Source: CAWJNF01 sp963844235
Lineage (GTDB): Bacteria > Actinomycetota > Thermoleophilia > Gaiellales > Gaiellaceae
Direction: 5' to 3'
Assembly (NCBI GenBank): GCA_963844235.1
Contig: CAWJNF010000008.1
Span: forward strand, 186,001-250,000
Length of the DNA: 64,000 bases
Positions 1 to 9,856 of this stretch are shown piece after piece. The translations under genes and the position numbers were made by a program. Numbering within the stretch: position 1 is the stretch's first letter; every line of letters begins with the position of its first letter. The notes under the pieces are model-generated. The model saw only the letters and a program-made list of their open reading frames with translations. It made no database searches and had not been told where the DNA came from.

Positions 1-546
1 GGGCGTCACGCTCGGATACGACGGCAGGTACTTCGTCCCCTTGCCCGCACAGACGGGCTCGAACCCGGTCGCTCGCGCCCAGTCGACGAGCTCGCAGACG
101 AGCGCCGGCTGGTCGCCGTAGGCCAGGGAGTAGACGATGCCGGCAGCTCGCGCCCGCGCTGCGAGGACCGGACCGGCAAGCGCGTCGGCCTCGACGTTCA
201 CCATCACGACGTGCCGGCCGAGGCGGATGGCCTCCAGCGCGTGTGCGACCCCGGCGACGGCGTCGCCCGTGGCCTCGACCACGACGTCGACACCGTCTCT
301 CGCAACCAGCGTCGCGGCGTCGTCCGTCACGGGCGGCAGCTCGTCGCGGGACCACCCGGCGCGCTCGAGCGCGTTGCGCGCCCGGTTCGGCTCGCGGTCG
401 GCGACCCCGGCGATCTCGAGACCTGCGAGACGTCGCGCCTGCGAGAGCAGCATCGTCCCGAACGCGCCGGCCCCCACCAGGCCGACGCCGAGTGGGCGCC
501 CGCTCGCGGCGCGCTCGCGGAGAAGGTCGAGTGCACGATGCAACAT
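1..546 (-). CDS. Homoserine dehydrogenase-like NAD(P)-dependent oxidoreductase (3' end outside window)
   Basis: The gene runs leftwards out of the window, so only the first 182 residues are visible. It starts at ATG 546. Residues 16-30 hold a Rossmann nucleotide-binding motif (GVGLVGAGAFG), followed by a second beta-alpha unit (IAGVADREPNRA) and the stretch VVVEATGD. The later segments VNVEADALAGP and YGDQPALVCELVDWA match my memory of the predicted homoserine dehydrogenases that carry a C-terminal SAF domain (COG4091 type). The SAF part, if present, lies outside the window. The substrate cannot be told from this fragment. The family is well supported, a specific reaction is not. Confidence 0.75.
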   Translation of the reverse strand, partial: MLHRALDLLRERAASGRPLGVGLVGAGAFGTMLLSQARRLAGLEIAGVADREPNRARNALERAGWSRDELPPVTDDAATLVARDGVDVVVEATGDAVAGVAHALEAIRLGRHVVMVNVEADALAGPVLAARARAAGIVYSLAYGDQPALVCELVDWARATGFEPVCAGKGTKYLPSYPSVTP

Positions 547-600
547 CGTGGGATTATCGGCCGAGCTCGGGCCGCCCTGCGCCGGCCGTGCGACCGGCAG

Positions 601-1533
601 TTAGGCCCAGTCCTCGGTGACCGTGAGCCAGAAGGCAAGCCCCGCGTAGCGGCCGTAGCCGCGAAAGCGGCGGACGATGCGCGCGTCGGCGACGGGCTTG
701 CCACCGCTGACGCTCGCGTACTTGGGCCGCGTCCAGGAGTCGAGGATCAGCTTCGAGTAGCGCCCGAGGCCCATCATCATGATGTGCGCCGCAGCGTAGG
801 GTCCGACTCCCGGCAGCGCGAGCAGCCGGCGCTCGACCTCGTCGTCCGGAAGCGCGGGGTCCTCGAGGCCGGCGAGGTCGAGCGAGCCCTCCGCTACCGA
901 GGTCGCGAGCGAATGGAGGTATCGCCCGCGGTAGCCGGCGCGCACGACGTCCGTGTAAAAGGCATCACCGGCGGCGGCCATCGCCTCGGGTGTCGGGAAC
1001 GTCCGACCGAATGGGCCGGCGGCCGGCGCTCCGAGGGCCGGCTCGCCGAGATGCTCGACGAGCCCTCCAACCATGCGCACCGTCGCCGACCAGGCGCAGT
1101 TGGTCGTGCAGATCGTCTTCACGACGTCCTCGAAGACCGTCAGGCTGCGGATCATCCGACCCGCGCCCTCTGTCGCCCACGAGAGCTCGGCGTCGAGCTC
1201 GGCGAGCGCGTAGAAGGGCGCGAGGTCCTCGTCGAGGCGGAGCACATGGCGCACGGCGGAGAGGATCGCCGCGTTCGCCCGCGCGCCCGGCAGGCGACCC
1301 TCGACCCGCACCGTGGCGCGCCGCGGCTGCCCGGCCTCGATGCGCACGAGCCGCGGGCGGCCTGCCGGCACGGGCACGGTCAGCTCGAGGGCGCGTTGGT
1401 CCTCGTCCACGCGCATCGGCGGAAGCTCGACGAGACCGTGCGAGAGGATCGTGCGCCAGAGATCGACGGGCTCGCCGCCGGGCCCGACGAGCTCGAGCGC
1501 ACCGAGCCTCCGCGCGGATCGACCGCTAACCAC
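601..1533 (-). CDS. HhH-GPD superfamily DNA glycosylase (3-methyladenine glycosylase type)
   Basis: This 310-residue protein resembles AlkA/MPG-II-type base excision glycosylases. The C-terminal half contains the TICTTNC segment, the helix-hairpin-helix LLALPGVGPYAAAHIMMMGLG and, about 20 residues on, an aspartate in LILDSWTRP that fits the catalytic position. No iron-sulphur cysteine cluster is present. The N-terminal part (DLWRTILSHGLVELPPMRVD) fits the usual beta domain. The GTG start at 1533 overlaps the stop codon of the upstream cupin gene by 8 bases, which suggests translational coupling. The reading frame stays open upstream, but that extension overlaps the cupin gene and is arginine-rich, so it was not used. 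The damaged base recognised is not known. Confidence 0.8.
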   Translation of the reverse strand: MVSGRSARRLGALELVGPGGEPVDLWRTILSHGLVELPPMRVDEDQRALELTVPVPAGRPRLVRIEAGQPRRATVRVEGRLPGARANAAILSAVRHVLRLDEDLAPFYALAELDAELSWATEGAGRMIRSLTVFEDVVKTICTTNCAWSATVRMVGGLVEHLGEPALGAPAAGPFGRTFPTPEAMAAAGDAFYTDVVRAGYRGRYLHSLATSVAEGSLDLAGLEDPALPDDEVERRLLALPGVGPYAAAHIMMMGLGRYSKLILDSWTRPKYASVSGGKPVADARIVRRFRGYGRYAGLAFWLTVTEDWA

Positions 1534-1945
1534 TCGACCAGGCCGCTTCCCAGGTCGACGGCGTGAACGCGACGCCGGGCTCCCCTCCGATGCCCAGAAC
1601 GACAGTGCCGGCCTCGTCGGCGACCGCCGCTCGGGAGCTCGCCGGATCGGGCACGAAGACGAACGTCCCCTCGCGGGCATCGACCGACTCGCCGTCGATC
1701 GTGAAGCGGGCGGCGCCCTTGGCGACGTAGTAGAGCTCCTCGTGCCGTCCACCCTCGTCGAGCTCCACGTGCTCCGGGACGACCACGCCACCGGCGTTGA
1801 GTGCCTGCATCGCGTTGATGCCGAACGAGCCGACGCCGAGCGGGCGCCTGACCATGCGGAAGTCGTAGGTGAGCTCGGCGCCGTCCGGATCGGTGAACTG
1901 CGGCAGCTCGGACAGGTGCGCCACCTTGAAGGGCAGCTCGGCCAT
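1526..1945 (-). CDS. Cupin-domain protein
   Basis: This is a 139-residue single-cupin protein. The first metal-binding cupin motif is visible as VVVPEHVELDEGGRHEELYYV, carrying the His, His and Glu ligands, and the second part includes GTFVFVPDP. Small cupins of this kind are sugar or small-molecule binding proteins or isomerases, and no substrate can be assigned. ATG 1945 was chosen because a strong Shine-Dalgarno sequence, GGAAGGAGG, lies at 1949-1957. The longer reading frame upstream is arginine/serine-rich and lacks such support. The 3' end overlaps the glycosylase gene, so the two are probably one operon. Confidence 0.85.
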   Translation of the reverse strand: MAELPFKVAHLSELPQFTDPDGAELTYDFRMVRRPLGVGSFGINAMQALNAGGVVVPEHVELDEGGRHEELYYVAKGAARFTIDGESVDAREGTFVFVPDPASSRAAVADEAGTVVLGIGGEPGVAFTPSTWEAAWSSG

Positions 1946-1977
1946 CTCGCCTCCTTCCGTCGCGGTATGGGACGCCG

Positions 1978-1983
1978 AGTCTA
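1978..1983 (-). promoter_or_regulatory. Probable -10 element for the cupin-glycosylase operon
   Basis: On the minus strand TAGACT lies about 33 bases upstream of the cupin ATG. It fits the TANNNT pattern seen before several other genes here. No clear -35 element was seen. Confidence 0.35.
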
Positions 1984-2614
1984 GTCGCCGCCGGGCGGAG
2001 GGCCACCGACAGCCGAGGCGGTACCTGCCGGCGGCGGCGTACGGCCGATCTGGGCGGGCCGGCGTGGTGCAAGCGACGAGGAGACCCAGCCTCGGGCATG
2101 ATCTCAGCCGACTGCGGGAGCTCACACGCCAACGCGACCTCGGCCCGTGCCGCGGAAAGGCGGGGTCGATGCATCACGCGGGCAGTAGTGGTCGGCTCGT
2201 TGATCTGCTTGGTCATGGTCAGCGCGGTAGCCGGAGCCTGGGCGTCGGCGGTGCAGACCAGAATTCGCCTTTGCGTCGAGCTCGCCGGCTCGTCCGAAAC
2301 CCGCGGTGACCTGAACCTGCGACCTGCAGCCGGATGTCCCAGGAAGACGTGAGAGGTGAGCTGGAGCCTCCGCGCCGCAAGGGACAACGTTCGCTGCAGC
2401 CGCGGTTTGCCCGAGCGGAGTGTGCTGAGGGGTTCGTCTACGGCTGGCTCGTGAGCGCCACCGCCAGCATCACGGCGTGGGCGGTGTGCGCGCAGATGCT
2501 CGGCGGGCATGGGCCGAGCTCTCGAGACCGGTCACGGCCGGGTGAGTGACCGGGATCCTGTGTTCGCGAGCGGCCCAGGCGGTCATGCGGGCGCGTGTAG
2601 CCGAGGCGGGCTCG
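1984..2614. other. Intergenic region, no convincing gene
   Basis: About 630 bases separate the divergent cupin and hyuA genes. A plus-strand reading frame at 2098-2352 (84 residues) has one hydrophobic stretch (VVVGSLICLVMVSAVAGAW), but it has no ribosome binding site and I recognise nothing in it. It is left as an unproven small membrane-protein candidate. Confidence 0.3.
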
Positions 2615-2620
2615 TAGAGT
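2615..2620 (+). promoter_or_regulatory. -10 box of a leaderless-type promoter for hyuA
   Basis: TAGAGT ends six bases before the GTG start of hyuA, so transcription would begin at or next to the start codon. No Shine-Dalgarno sequence is present. The same spacing recurs before the VOC gene (23816) and gltX (47984). Confidence 0.45.
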
Positions 2621-2626
2621 TGCGCC

Positions 2627-4369
2627 GTGGCGATCCTCGGCATCGACGTCGGCGGAACCTTCACGGATGCCGTCCTGCTCGCCGGCGACCGCATCGTCAC
2701 CGCGAAGGTACCGACCGAAGCGCGTCAGGAGGAGTCGGTCATCGCGGCTGCACGCGCGGTCGGCGCCGAGACCGTCGAGCGCTTCACGCACGGAACCACC
2801 GTGGCGACGAACGCGCTGCTCGAGCGCAAGGGCGCGCGCACGGCCTTCGTCGGCACGCAGGGATTCGAGCACCTACTCCATCTGCGCCGGCAGACGCGGG
2901 CGAACCTGTACCGCCCTTGCGAGGAGCACCCGCCGGCGCTCGTGCCGCTCGAGCGCTGCGTCGGCGTGAAGGAGCGGATCGGCGCCGACGGCGTCGTCGA
3001 GCCGCTCGACCTGACGACGCTGCCAGAGCTCGACGCGGAGGCGGTCGCGATCTGCCTCCTCTTCGCGTTTCGGAATCCTTCGCACGAGCAGGCGGTCGCA
3101 GCCGAGGTGCGGCGCCGGCTGCCGGGCGCACACGTCGTGGCCTCCCACGAGGTGGCGCCCGAGTTCCGCGAGTACGAACGCGCCTCGACGACTGCCGCGG
3201 ACGCCTACCTCGGGCCACGCGTGGCTCGCTACCTTCGTGCCCTGGGCGATCGCTGCCGCGAGGCCGGGCTCGGGGCGCCGCTCGTCATGCGGTCGTCGGG
3301 CGGCGTCGCCACGATCGAGGAGGCTGCCGCGCACCCTTCGTGGATTCTGGTCTCTGGCCCGGCCGGCGGTGTGGTCGGCGCCGCCCTCGTCGCACGGCTC
3401 GCCGGCTTCGCGAACGCGCTCTCGTTCGATATGGGAGGCACGTCGACGGACGTCTGCCTGATCGCAGACGGGCAGGCGGAGCGCTCGACCGAGCGCGCCG
3501 TCGGCGGGCTGCCGCTGCGCCTGCCGACCGTGGATATCCACACCGTAGGCGCCGGCGGCGGGTCGATCGCCTGGATCGACGCGGGCGGCGCACTTCGGGT
3601 CGGCCCGCAGAGCGCCGGTGCCGACCCGGGCCCTGCGTGCTACGGGCGCGGCGGGCGCGAGCCGACGGTCACCGACGCGAACCTGCTCCTCGGCCGGCTG
3701 CCGCCCACGCTGCCCGGCGGGATCGTCCTGGACGAGGAAGCGGCTCGCCGCGCGCTGCACGGGATCGACCCCGGTGCCGTCGTGGACGTCGTCAACGCCG
3801 GCATGCTGCGCGCCCTCCGGGTCGTCTCCGTCGAGCGCGGCCACGACGCGAGGGACTTCGCGCTCGTCGCCTTCGGCGGTGCGGGTCCGTTGCACGCCTG
3901 TGAGCTCGCGGACGAGCTCGGCATCTCGACCGTGCTCGTCCCGTCCGCGGCCGGCGTCCTATCGGCTCTCGGGCTCGTCGCCAGCGACGAGCGGCGCGAC
4001 CACGTGACCTCGTACATCCGCCCGCTCGCCGAGGTCGCCCACGAGCTGCCCGCCGAGGGTGAGGCCGACCTCCGCTACCGCGGCCAGTCCTTCGAGCTCT
4101 CCGTACCGGTCGGTGGAGATGTCGCCGCGGCATTCCATCGGGCGCACGAGGAGCGTTACGGGTATGCCGACCGCGAGCGTGAGATCGAGCTCGTCGCAGT
4201 CCGCACGGCCGACGTTCGTCCCGGGCCCCAGGTCGAGCTGCCGCCCGGCGAGGCTCTCTCGGTCGAGGGCCCCGCGGTGCTCGAGCTCGAGGGCGCCACC
4301 TGCTGGGTCCCCCGTGGGTGGGAGGGGGCTAGGGATGGGTATAGCACCCTGATTCTCACGAGATCGTGA
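2627..4369 (+). CDS. hyuA: Hydantoinase/oxoprolinase subunit A (HyuA family)
   Basis: This 580-residue protein belongs to the ATP-dependent N-methylhydantoinase A / 5-oxoprolinase A / acetone carboxylase beta family. It opens with the family's nucleotide-binding motif ILGIDVGGTFTDAVL. Further on it has HGTTVATNALLERKG, SSGGVATIEEA, the second phosphate-binding segment FDMGGTSTDVCL, and VGAGGGSIAWID with GADPGPACYG. The C-terminal domain is shorter than in the roughly 680-residue relatives, but it ends with the usual GPAVLEL...VPRGW region, so the gene looks complete. GTG 2627 begins exactly at the conserved N-terminus. Together with hyuB downstream it should form an ATP-driven amide-ring-opening enzyme. 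The substrate (hydantoin, 5-oxoproline or other) is not fixed by sequence. Confidence 0.88.
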   Translation: MAILGIDVGGTFTDAVLLAGDRIVTAKVPTEARQEESVIAAARAVGAETVERFTHGTTVATNALLERKGARTAFVGTQGFEHLLHLRRQTRANLYRPCEEHPPALVPLERCVGVKERIGADGVVEPLDLTTLPELDAEAVAICLLFAFRNPSHEQAVAAEVRRRLPGAHVVASHEVAPEFREYERASTTAADAYLGPRVARYLRALGDRCREAGLGAPLVMRSSGGVATIEEAAAHPSWILVSGPAGGVVGAALVARLAGFANALSFDMGGTSTDVCLIADGQAERSTERAVGGLPLRLPTVDIHTVGAGGGSIAWIDAGGALRVGPQSAGADPGPACYGRGGREPTVTDANLLLGRLPPTLPGGIVLDEEAARRALHGIDPGAVVDVVNAGMLRALRVVSVERGHDARDFALVAFGGAGPLHACELADELGISTVLVPSAAGVLSALGLVASDERRDHVTSYIRPLAEVAHELPAEGEADLRYRGQSFELSVPVGGDVAAAFHRAHEERYGYADREREIELVAVRTADVRPGPQVELPPGEALSVEGPAVLELEGATCWVPRGWEGARDGYSTLILTRS

Positions 4370-4568
4370 CGCAGGTGTGCCGGAAGCGCGTGAAAGGGCG
4401 CCAATTCGTGCACGTGAGCCGCCGGCTGCCGTTCGGAGCCAGGTGCGCTCGGTTGCCGCTCCGGGCCGGGTGTCACGCCCGCGGCTCCGAGACGCTTCCG
4501 GCGGGGAACGCGCACGGCTTCGAGCCTAGAGCGAAGCCGCGGCGGCGAGCGAGGCGAGAGCGGGCCGT

Positions 4569-6047
<1,479 letters not shown>

Positions 6048-6055
6048 CCTTGCCC

Positions 6056-6085
6056 TTGACAGCGGTCCGCGCGCCTTTCGAGAAT
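6056..6085 (+). promoter_or_regulatory. Possible promoter of the second cupin gene
   Basis: A perfect -35 hexamer TTGACA at 6056-6061 is followed after 18 bases by GAGAAT at 6080-6085, a weak -10. Its position 29 bases before the TTG start with a strong ribosome binding site makes it plausible. Confidence 0.35.
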
Positions 6086-6113
6086 GCGCTCACTATCGCG
6101 AAAGGAGGTCGCG

Positions 6114-6473
6114 TTGGCCGACATCGAGGTCAAGCACATCGACGAGCTCGAGCACCCCTGGCCGAAATGGATCCTGGTCCGCAAGTCGCTCGGGGTCGAG
6201 TCGTTTGGCATGAACGTCTGCGAGCTCCAACCGGGCGAGCAGATCCCCGAGCACGACGAGACCGGTCGCCTGCAGGAAGAGGTGTTCGTCACGCTCAGCG
6301 GATCGCCCACGATCGTCGTCGACGGCACGGAGCATCCGGCGCCCGAGGGCACGTTCGCACGGGTCGCTCCGACCCCGCTGCGCTACGTCGTCAACAACGG
6401 GACCGAACCGGCACGCGTGCTGATCATCTCGGCACCGACGACGAGCGGCTATCAGCCTATGGACTGGGCCTGA
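6114..6473 (+). CDS. Cupin-domain protein
   Basis: This 119-residue single-domain cupin has a first motif PGEQIPEHDE..RLQEEVFVTLSG with histidine and glutamate metal ligands. A second motif region spans PEGTFARVAP and YVVNNG. The start was set at TTG 6114 because AAAGGAGGT at 6101-6109, an almost ideal Shine-Dalgarno sequence, lies at the right distance. An ATG at 6084 in the same frame lacks this. It follows hyuB by 66 bases but appears to have its own promoter. It resembles the cupin at 1526-1945 in its N-terminal layout (VKHIDELEHPWPKWILVRKSLGVESFGMN against HLSELPQFTD..MVRRPLGVGSFGINA), so the two are probably paralogues. Function unknown. Confidence 0.85.
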   Translation: MADIEVKHIDELEHPWPKWILVRKSLGVESFGMNVCELQPGEQIPEHDETGRLQEEVFVTLSGSPTIVVDGTEHPAPEGTFARVAPTPLRYVVNNGTEPARVLIISAPTTSGYQPMDWA

Positions 6474-6490
6474 GCGATTCGCTCGCGCGC

Positions 6491-7054
6491 TCATGCGAGC
6501 GCGACCCCCTCGAGCTCCAGCAGCACCCGCTTGCGATCGAGCCCGCCGCCGTAGCCGACGAGCTTGCCGCCGGCACCGACCACCCGGTGGCAGGGAAGGA
6601 CGACCGGAACCGGGTTACGGTTCAACGCCCCACCCACGGCGCGGGCGGCGCGCGGCTGGTCGATGGCCGCCGCGAGCGCGCCGTACGTCGACGTCGCGCC
6701 GTACGGAACGCGCGCCAGCTCCTCGAGGACAGCTCGCTGAAAGCTGGGCACGGGGCGGAGGTCGACGTCGAGGTCGAAGGTGTGACGCCGGCCCTCGAAG
6801 TACTCGTCGAGCTCTTTCCGCGCGCCATCGAGGGGGCGCGGAGAACGCAGCACCCGCGCTCCGAAGGCGCGCGCGAGGTCATCCGCTTCCGCTTCGGGAT
6901 CCGGGTCGAACGACACCCTGCAAAGCCCCGCAGCCGTCGCCGCGATCAGCAGCTGACCGATGGGAGAGTCCGTCAGGTCGTAGGCGACGTCGAGGAGCCC
7001 CTCGGCCGCCGCTCGCCGCCGGAACTCGGTGTCGAGATGGGCAGGCACGCTCAT
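6491..7054 (-). CDS. ogt: Methylated-DNA--protein-cysteine S-methyltransferase
   Basis: This 187-residue suicide DNA repair enzyme transfers alkyl groups from O6-alkylguanine to its own cysteine. The active-site motif PCHRVVGAGGKLVGYGGG is intact, preceded by the helix-turn-helix region VPYGATSTYGALAAAI with the conserved RAVGGALNRNP. The N-terminal part (LTDSPIGQLLIAATAAGLCRVSF) is the usual RNase H-like domain. Its start codon overlaps the stop of the upstream ECF sigma factor (7051-7054, ATGA), so the two are translationally coupled. That coupling suggests alkyl-damage repair is produced together with the sigma factor. This arrangement is, from memory, common in Actinobacteria. Confidence 0.93.
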   Translation of the reverse strand: MSVPAHLDTEFRRRAAAEGLLDVAYDLTDSPIGQLLIAATAAGLCRVSFDPDPEAEADDLARAFGARVLRSPRPLDGARKELDEYFEGRRHTFDLDVDLRPVPSFQRAVLEELARVPYGATSTYGALAAAIDQPRAARAVGGALNRNPVPVVLPCHRVVGAGGKLVGYGGGLDRKRVLLELEGVALA

Positions 7055-7515
7055 GCGATTCTCCTTCCGCGCAGCCGGCGCACCCCGGACGAGGAGGCCT
7101 GGCGTGCTGCCTCCTCGGTCGAGCCGAGCACGGCAGCGATGTCGGCGTAGGACAGGTCGTAGCCGTAGCGCAGGACGACAGCAGCGCGTTCCGTCGGCGG
7201 AAGCTCATCTGTGAGGTGCTCGAGCTCCGCGTACGCCGGTCGCCGGTCGCCCACCGCGATCTCCGGAAGCTCCTCGGCCGGCAATCGGCGCCGCCGCTCG
7301 TCGATCGCCACCCGGGTCGCGATCGTGAACAACCAGCCTCTCAGGTTTCGTGCCGAGCTCAGCCTCGGGTAGGCCGCCAGCGCCCGCAGGAACGTCTCCT
7401 GGAAACAGTCCTCAGCCCTGTCGCGCCCGGCCACGCGGTGGAGGTAGCCGAGCAGCTCGCCCGCGTGCTGGGTGTAGAGGCGCTCGAACGGCGGGATGCA
7501 CACGACCTCCATCAT
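7051..7515 (-). CDS. ECF-type RNA polymerase sigma factor
   Basis: This small sigma-70 family protein has region 2 (PFERLYTQHAGELLGYLHRVAG..RAEDCFQETFLRALAAYP, then NLRGWLFTIATRVAIDERRRR). Its region 4 is ELPPTERAAVVLRYGYDLSYADIAAVLGSTEEAARQASSSGVRRLRG. ATG 7515 (or 7512) gives 154 residues beginning just before region 2. The frame is open back to 7593, but that extension overlaps a decayed repeat (7574-7594) and looks random. No anti-sigma gene is adjacent. The partner gene is ogt, overlapping by four bases. Confidence 0.85.
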   Translation of the reverse strand: MMEVVCIPPFERLYTQHAGELLGYLHRVAGRDRAEDCFQETFLRALAAYPRLSSARNLRGWLFTIATRVAIDERRRRLPAEELPEIAVGDRRPAYAELEHLTDELPPTERAAVVLRYGYDLSYADIAAVLGSTEEAARQASSSGVRRLRGRRIA

Positions 7516-7573
7516 CAGGTGAAACGCATCAGCGCGCAGTCGTGTGAGATCTGGCTGACATTCGTGCCAGGCT

Positions 7574-7594
7574 CGACACGACCCGTCACACACA
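7574..7594 (-). repeat. Decayed relative of the REP-2 tail sequence
   Basis: On the minus strand GTGTGTGACGGGTCGTGTCG closely matches the tail GTGTGTGACGGACCGTGTCG that follows the palindromes at 54374 and 54491. The palindrome itself is missing here. It lies just upstream of the sigma factor gene. Confidence 0.4.
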
Positions 7595-7689
7595 CACGCG
7601 CGCTTTGTCGGGATAGGCTGAAACCGGGTGGTGGGATATGGGGTGCCCCGGCCGGGGCTCCGTCACAAACGAAGGCGGGCGCGTGGGAT

Positions 7690-8559
7690 TCAGCGGGCTG
7701 CGGCGACGATCGCGCTGCCGGCGACAATCAGCACGGCGGCCAGGACGAGGCGGCGGCCGATCGCTTCCGAGCGGCCGAGGAAGACCGCCGCGAAGGCGAC
7801 GGCCCACAGCGACTGCGTGGCGTTGAGCGGAGCGACGACCGTCACCGTTCCGCGGTCGAACGCTTCTAAGAGCGCCCAGTAGGCGATCGCGAGGATCGCC
7901 GCCGACGGGAAGAACGGCACGGCGGCACCGGCCATGGCGCGGAACGCGTCCCGTCGTCGCACGACCAGGACGAGGGCGACGAGGGCGCACGAGGCGCCGA
8001 GCAGTGAGGCCGTCGTCGCCGCGAGCGGAGGCACGTCCTCCGTTCGCGCGACCGCGCGCACGAGGTTGTCCCGCACCGCGAAGAGACAGGCGGCGGCGAG
8101 CGCGAATGCGAGCCCGACGAGACGGAAGTCCACCGGGCGGGAGCGCTCCCAGGCCAGCGTGGCGCCTCCGAGGACGACGAGCACGGTTCCGATCGCGAGA
8201 GCCGGGCCGAGGGACTCGTCGAGGAACGCCACCGCGAGGACGGCCGATAGGAGCGGCGCCACACCGAGGACGACTGCCGCACGCGACGGGCCCGCGTCAC
8301 GGATGGCGCGCACGAAGACGACCTGCGACAGGCCGGGCACGCCGGCGCCGATGGCTGCGAACGGCCAGAGGGCGCCGACATCGACGTCTGCGAGGTCGCC
8401 CGTGACCGCGGCGGCGACCGCAGCCAGAGCGCACGCCAGCAGCGAGGTGATGGCCGGTGCCACCTCCGGGTCCGGAGCACGGCGCAGCGCGATCCGTATC
8501 GCCACGGTCAGCGCTCCGAACGCCATACCGGCGACGCAGGCGAGCAGGACTCCCGTCAC
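7690..8559 (-). CDS. EamA/DMT-family transporter
   Basis: This 289-residue integral membrane protein has about ten hydrophobic helices in two repeated halves, typical of the drug/metabolite transporter superfamily (EamA, RhaT-like). The N-terminal half begins VLLACVAGMAFGALTVAIRIALRR. The first half ends with the characteristic GPSRAAVVLGVAPLLSAVLAVAFLDESLGPALAIGTVLVVLGGATLAW, and the second with FDRGTVTVVAPLNATQSLWAVAFAAVFLGRSEAIGRR. The substrate is unknown. It is read away from the kinase gene at 8881. Confidence 0.85.
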   Translation of the reverse strand: MTGVLLACVAGMAFGALTVAIRIALRRAPDPEVAPAITSLLACALAAVAAAVTGDLADVDVGALWPFAAIGAGVPGLSQVVFVRAIRDAGPSRAAVVLGVAPLLSAVLAVAFLDESLGPALAIGTVLVVLGGATLAWERSRPVDFRLVGLAFALAAACLFAVRDNLVRAVARTEDVPPLAATTASLLGASCALVALVLVVRRRDAFRAMAGAAVPFFPSAAILAIAYWALLEAFDRGTVTVVAPLNATQSLWAVAFAAVFLGRSEAIGRRLVLAAVLIVAGSAIVAAAR

Positions 8560-8880
8560 GACGGGTGTTCCGTCTCGGAAGATCCTTGATGCTCAGGCGT
8601 GCGAAAAGCGCCGACGCCTAGCGGCTGCCGGAGCGCAGGACGAGCTTCGGGACGGAGCACTACCGGGATCTCCGGGCCGCTTCGCTCTGGGCGCGAGAGC
8701 CGAGCGCGGCCGCACTCACCCGCCATCTCCGCTTCCGTCGCCGGCAGCGGGAAGGGCGACCTTCATCGCGGCCGGCCGGCAGCGCCGGGCACGGCGGAAG
8801 TCGTGGCGGGCTGCGGCGGCGCGAGGCATCGTCTCCGGCGGTGTCAGGAGCCCAATCCTCGCGCATGCGAGACTCCCGCC
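8560..8880. other. Intergenic region between divergent genes, nothing recognised
   Basis: The 321 bases between the transporter and the kinase contain an open frame continuous with the kinase from 8599, but its composition is arginine/serine-rich and has no support as protein. No promoter with good matches was found. Confidence 0.3.
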
Positions 8881-9705
8881 GTGCGGGTCGCCGTCGTGGG
8901 ACACGTCGAATGGGTCGAGTTTGCCCGCGTCGAGCGGGTGCCCCCGCCGGGTGCGATCGTGCACGCGCGCGAGGCCTGGGAGGAGCCCGCCGGCGGCGGC
9001 GCCGTCGCCGCTGTCCAGCTTGTCCGGCTCGCCGGTGCGGCGACGCTGTACACAGCGCTCGGCCGCGACGACCGGGGCCACCGCGCCGAGTCCGAGCTCG
9101 AGGCGCTCGGCCTGCGCGTCGTCGCCGTCTTCCGGCCGGAGCCTCAGCGGCGCGCGTTCACGCACGTGGACGACGACGGCGAGCGGACGATCACCGTGAT
9201 CGGCGACCGGATGACACCGCGCCTGGGCGACGGCCTGCCGCTCGAGGAGCTCGCGGCCTGCGATGCCGTCTACTTCACCGGCGGCGACGCGGCAACGCTC
9301 CGGGCGGCGCGCGCAGCGCGAGTGCTCGTGGCCACGCCGCGAGCGCTCGAGAGCCTGCAGGCAGGCGCCGTCGAGCTCGACGCGCTCGTCGGCAGCGCCA
9401 GGGACCCGTCGGAGCGCTACGTCGGTGGCGACCTCGAGCCGCCGCCGCGTCTCGTCGTGCGCACTGCCGGCGGTGAAGGCGGGGCGTGGGAGACGCCGGA
9501 TGGGCAGCACGGGACGTATCCGCCGGAGCCCGTGCCCGGCCCTCCGGTCGACGCCTACGGCTGCGGCGACAGCTTCGCCGCGGGCTTCACGTTCGGTCTC
9601 GCGAGCGGGCTCGCGCTCGACGAGGCGCTCCGTCTCGGAGCGCGCTGCGGCGCCGCATGCCTCACCGGGCGCGGCGCCTACGAAGGCCAGCTGCGGCTCG
9701 TCTGA
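8881..9705 (+). CDS. PfkB/ribokinase-family carbohydrate kinase
   Basis: This 274-residue kinase belongs to the ribokinase superfamily. It starts with the typical first strand RVAVVGHVEWVEFARV and has GGGAVAAVQLVRLAGAATLYTALGRDDRG, the substrate-binding glycine-rich segment. Near the C-terminus is the anion-hole/catalytic motif PVDAYGCGDSFAAGFTFGLA, where the aspartate of GCGDSF is the catalytic base. The usual DTTGAGD is altered to DAYGCGD. GTG 8881 sits at the first conserved strand. The sugar or nucleoside substrate is unknown. It ends about 150 bases before the dcw cluster. Confidence 0.85.
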   Translation: MRVAVVGHVEWVEFARVERVPPPGAIVHAREAWEEPAGGGAVAAVQLVRLAGAATLYTALGRDDRGHRAESELEALGLRVVAVFRPEPQRRAFTHVDDDGERTITVIGDRMTPRLGDGLPLEELAACDAVYFTGGDAATLRAARAARVLVATPRALESLQAGAVELDALVGSARDPSERYVGGDLEPPPRLVVRTAGGEGGAWETPDGQHGTYPPEPVPGPPVDAYGCGDSFAAGFTFGLASGLALDEALRLGARCGAACLTGRGAYEGQLRLV

Positions 9706-9707
9706 GC

Positions 9708-9728
9708 GGCCGCGGCCGGCCCGCGGCC
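9708..9728 (+). terminator. Possible weak terminator hairpin after the kinase gene
   Basis: GGCCGCGG and CCGCGGCC form an 8-bp GC stem around a 5-base loop directly after the kinase stop codon. There is no T-tract, so factor-independent termination is uncertain. Confidence 0.3.
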
Positions 9729-9794
9729 CCGCAGCGACCCACGTGCGTCACGGTCGGATCACGCCCGCCGTCACGCGGCAGGGGAGCGCAGGGG

Positions 9795-9823
9795 TTGATA
9801 TGTGGTGGAAAGTGGGGTACAGT
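9795..9823 (+). promoter_or_regulatory. Promoter of the dcw cluster (mraZ promoter)
   Basis: TTGATA at 9795-9800 (five of six to the -35 consensus) and TACAGT at 9818-9823 (four of six to the -10 consensus) are separated by exactly 17 bases. The promoter lies inside the array of MraZ boxes, so repressor binding would block it directly. Confidence 0.6.
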
Positions 9824-9837
9824 GGGGCATTGTGGAG
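9803..9837 (+). promoter_or_regulatory. MraZ operator: four direct repeats at 10-bp spacing
   Basis: The pentamers TGGTG (9803), TGGGG (9813), TGGGG (9823) and TGGAG (9833) are spaced exactly one helical turn apart, with 5-base spacers. This is the known architecture of MraZ binding sites upstream of mraZ (direct TGGGN repeats). The boxes overlap the -10 region and the start site, so they predict repression of the cluster by its first product. Confidence 0.75.
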
Positions 9838-9856
9838 TGGAGCGAGCAGGCCGGCC

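Noticed and set aside
601..1791. A longer 396-residue version of the glycosylase
   Set aside because: The extra N-terminal residues overlap the cupin gene in another frame and are Arg/Ser-rich. The GTG at 1533 fits the family start.
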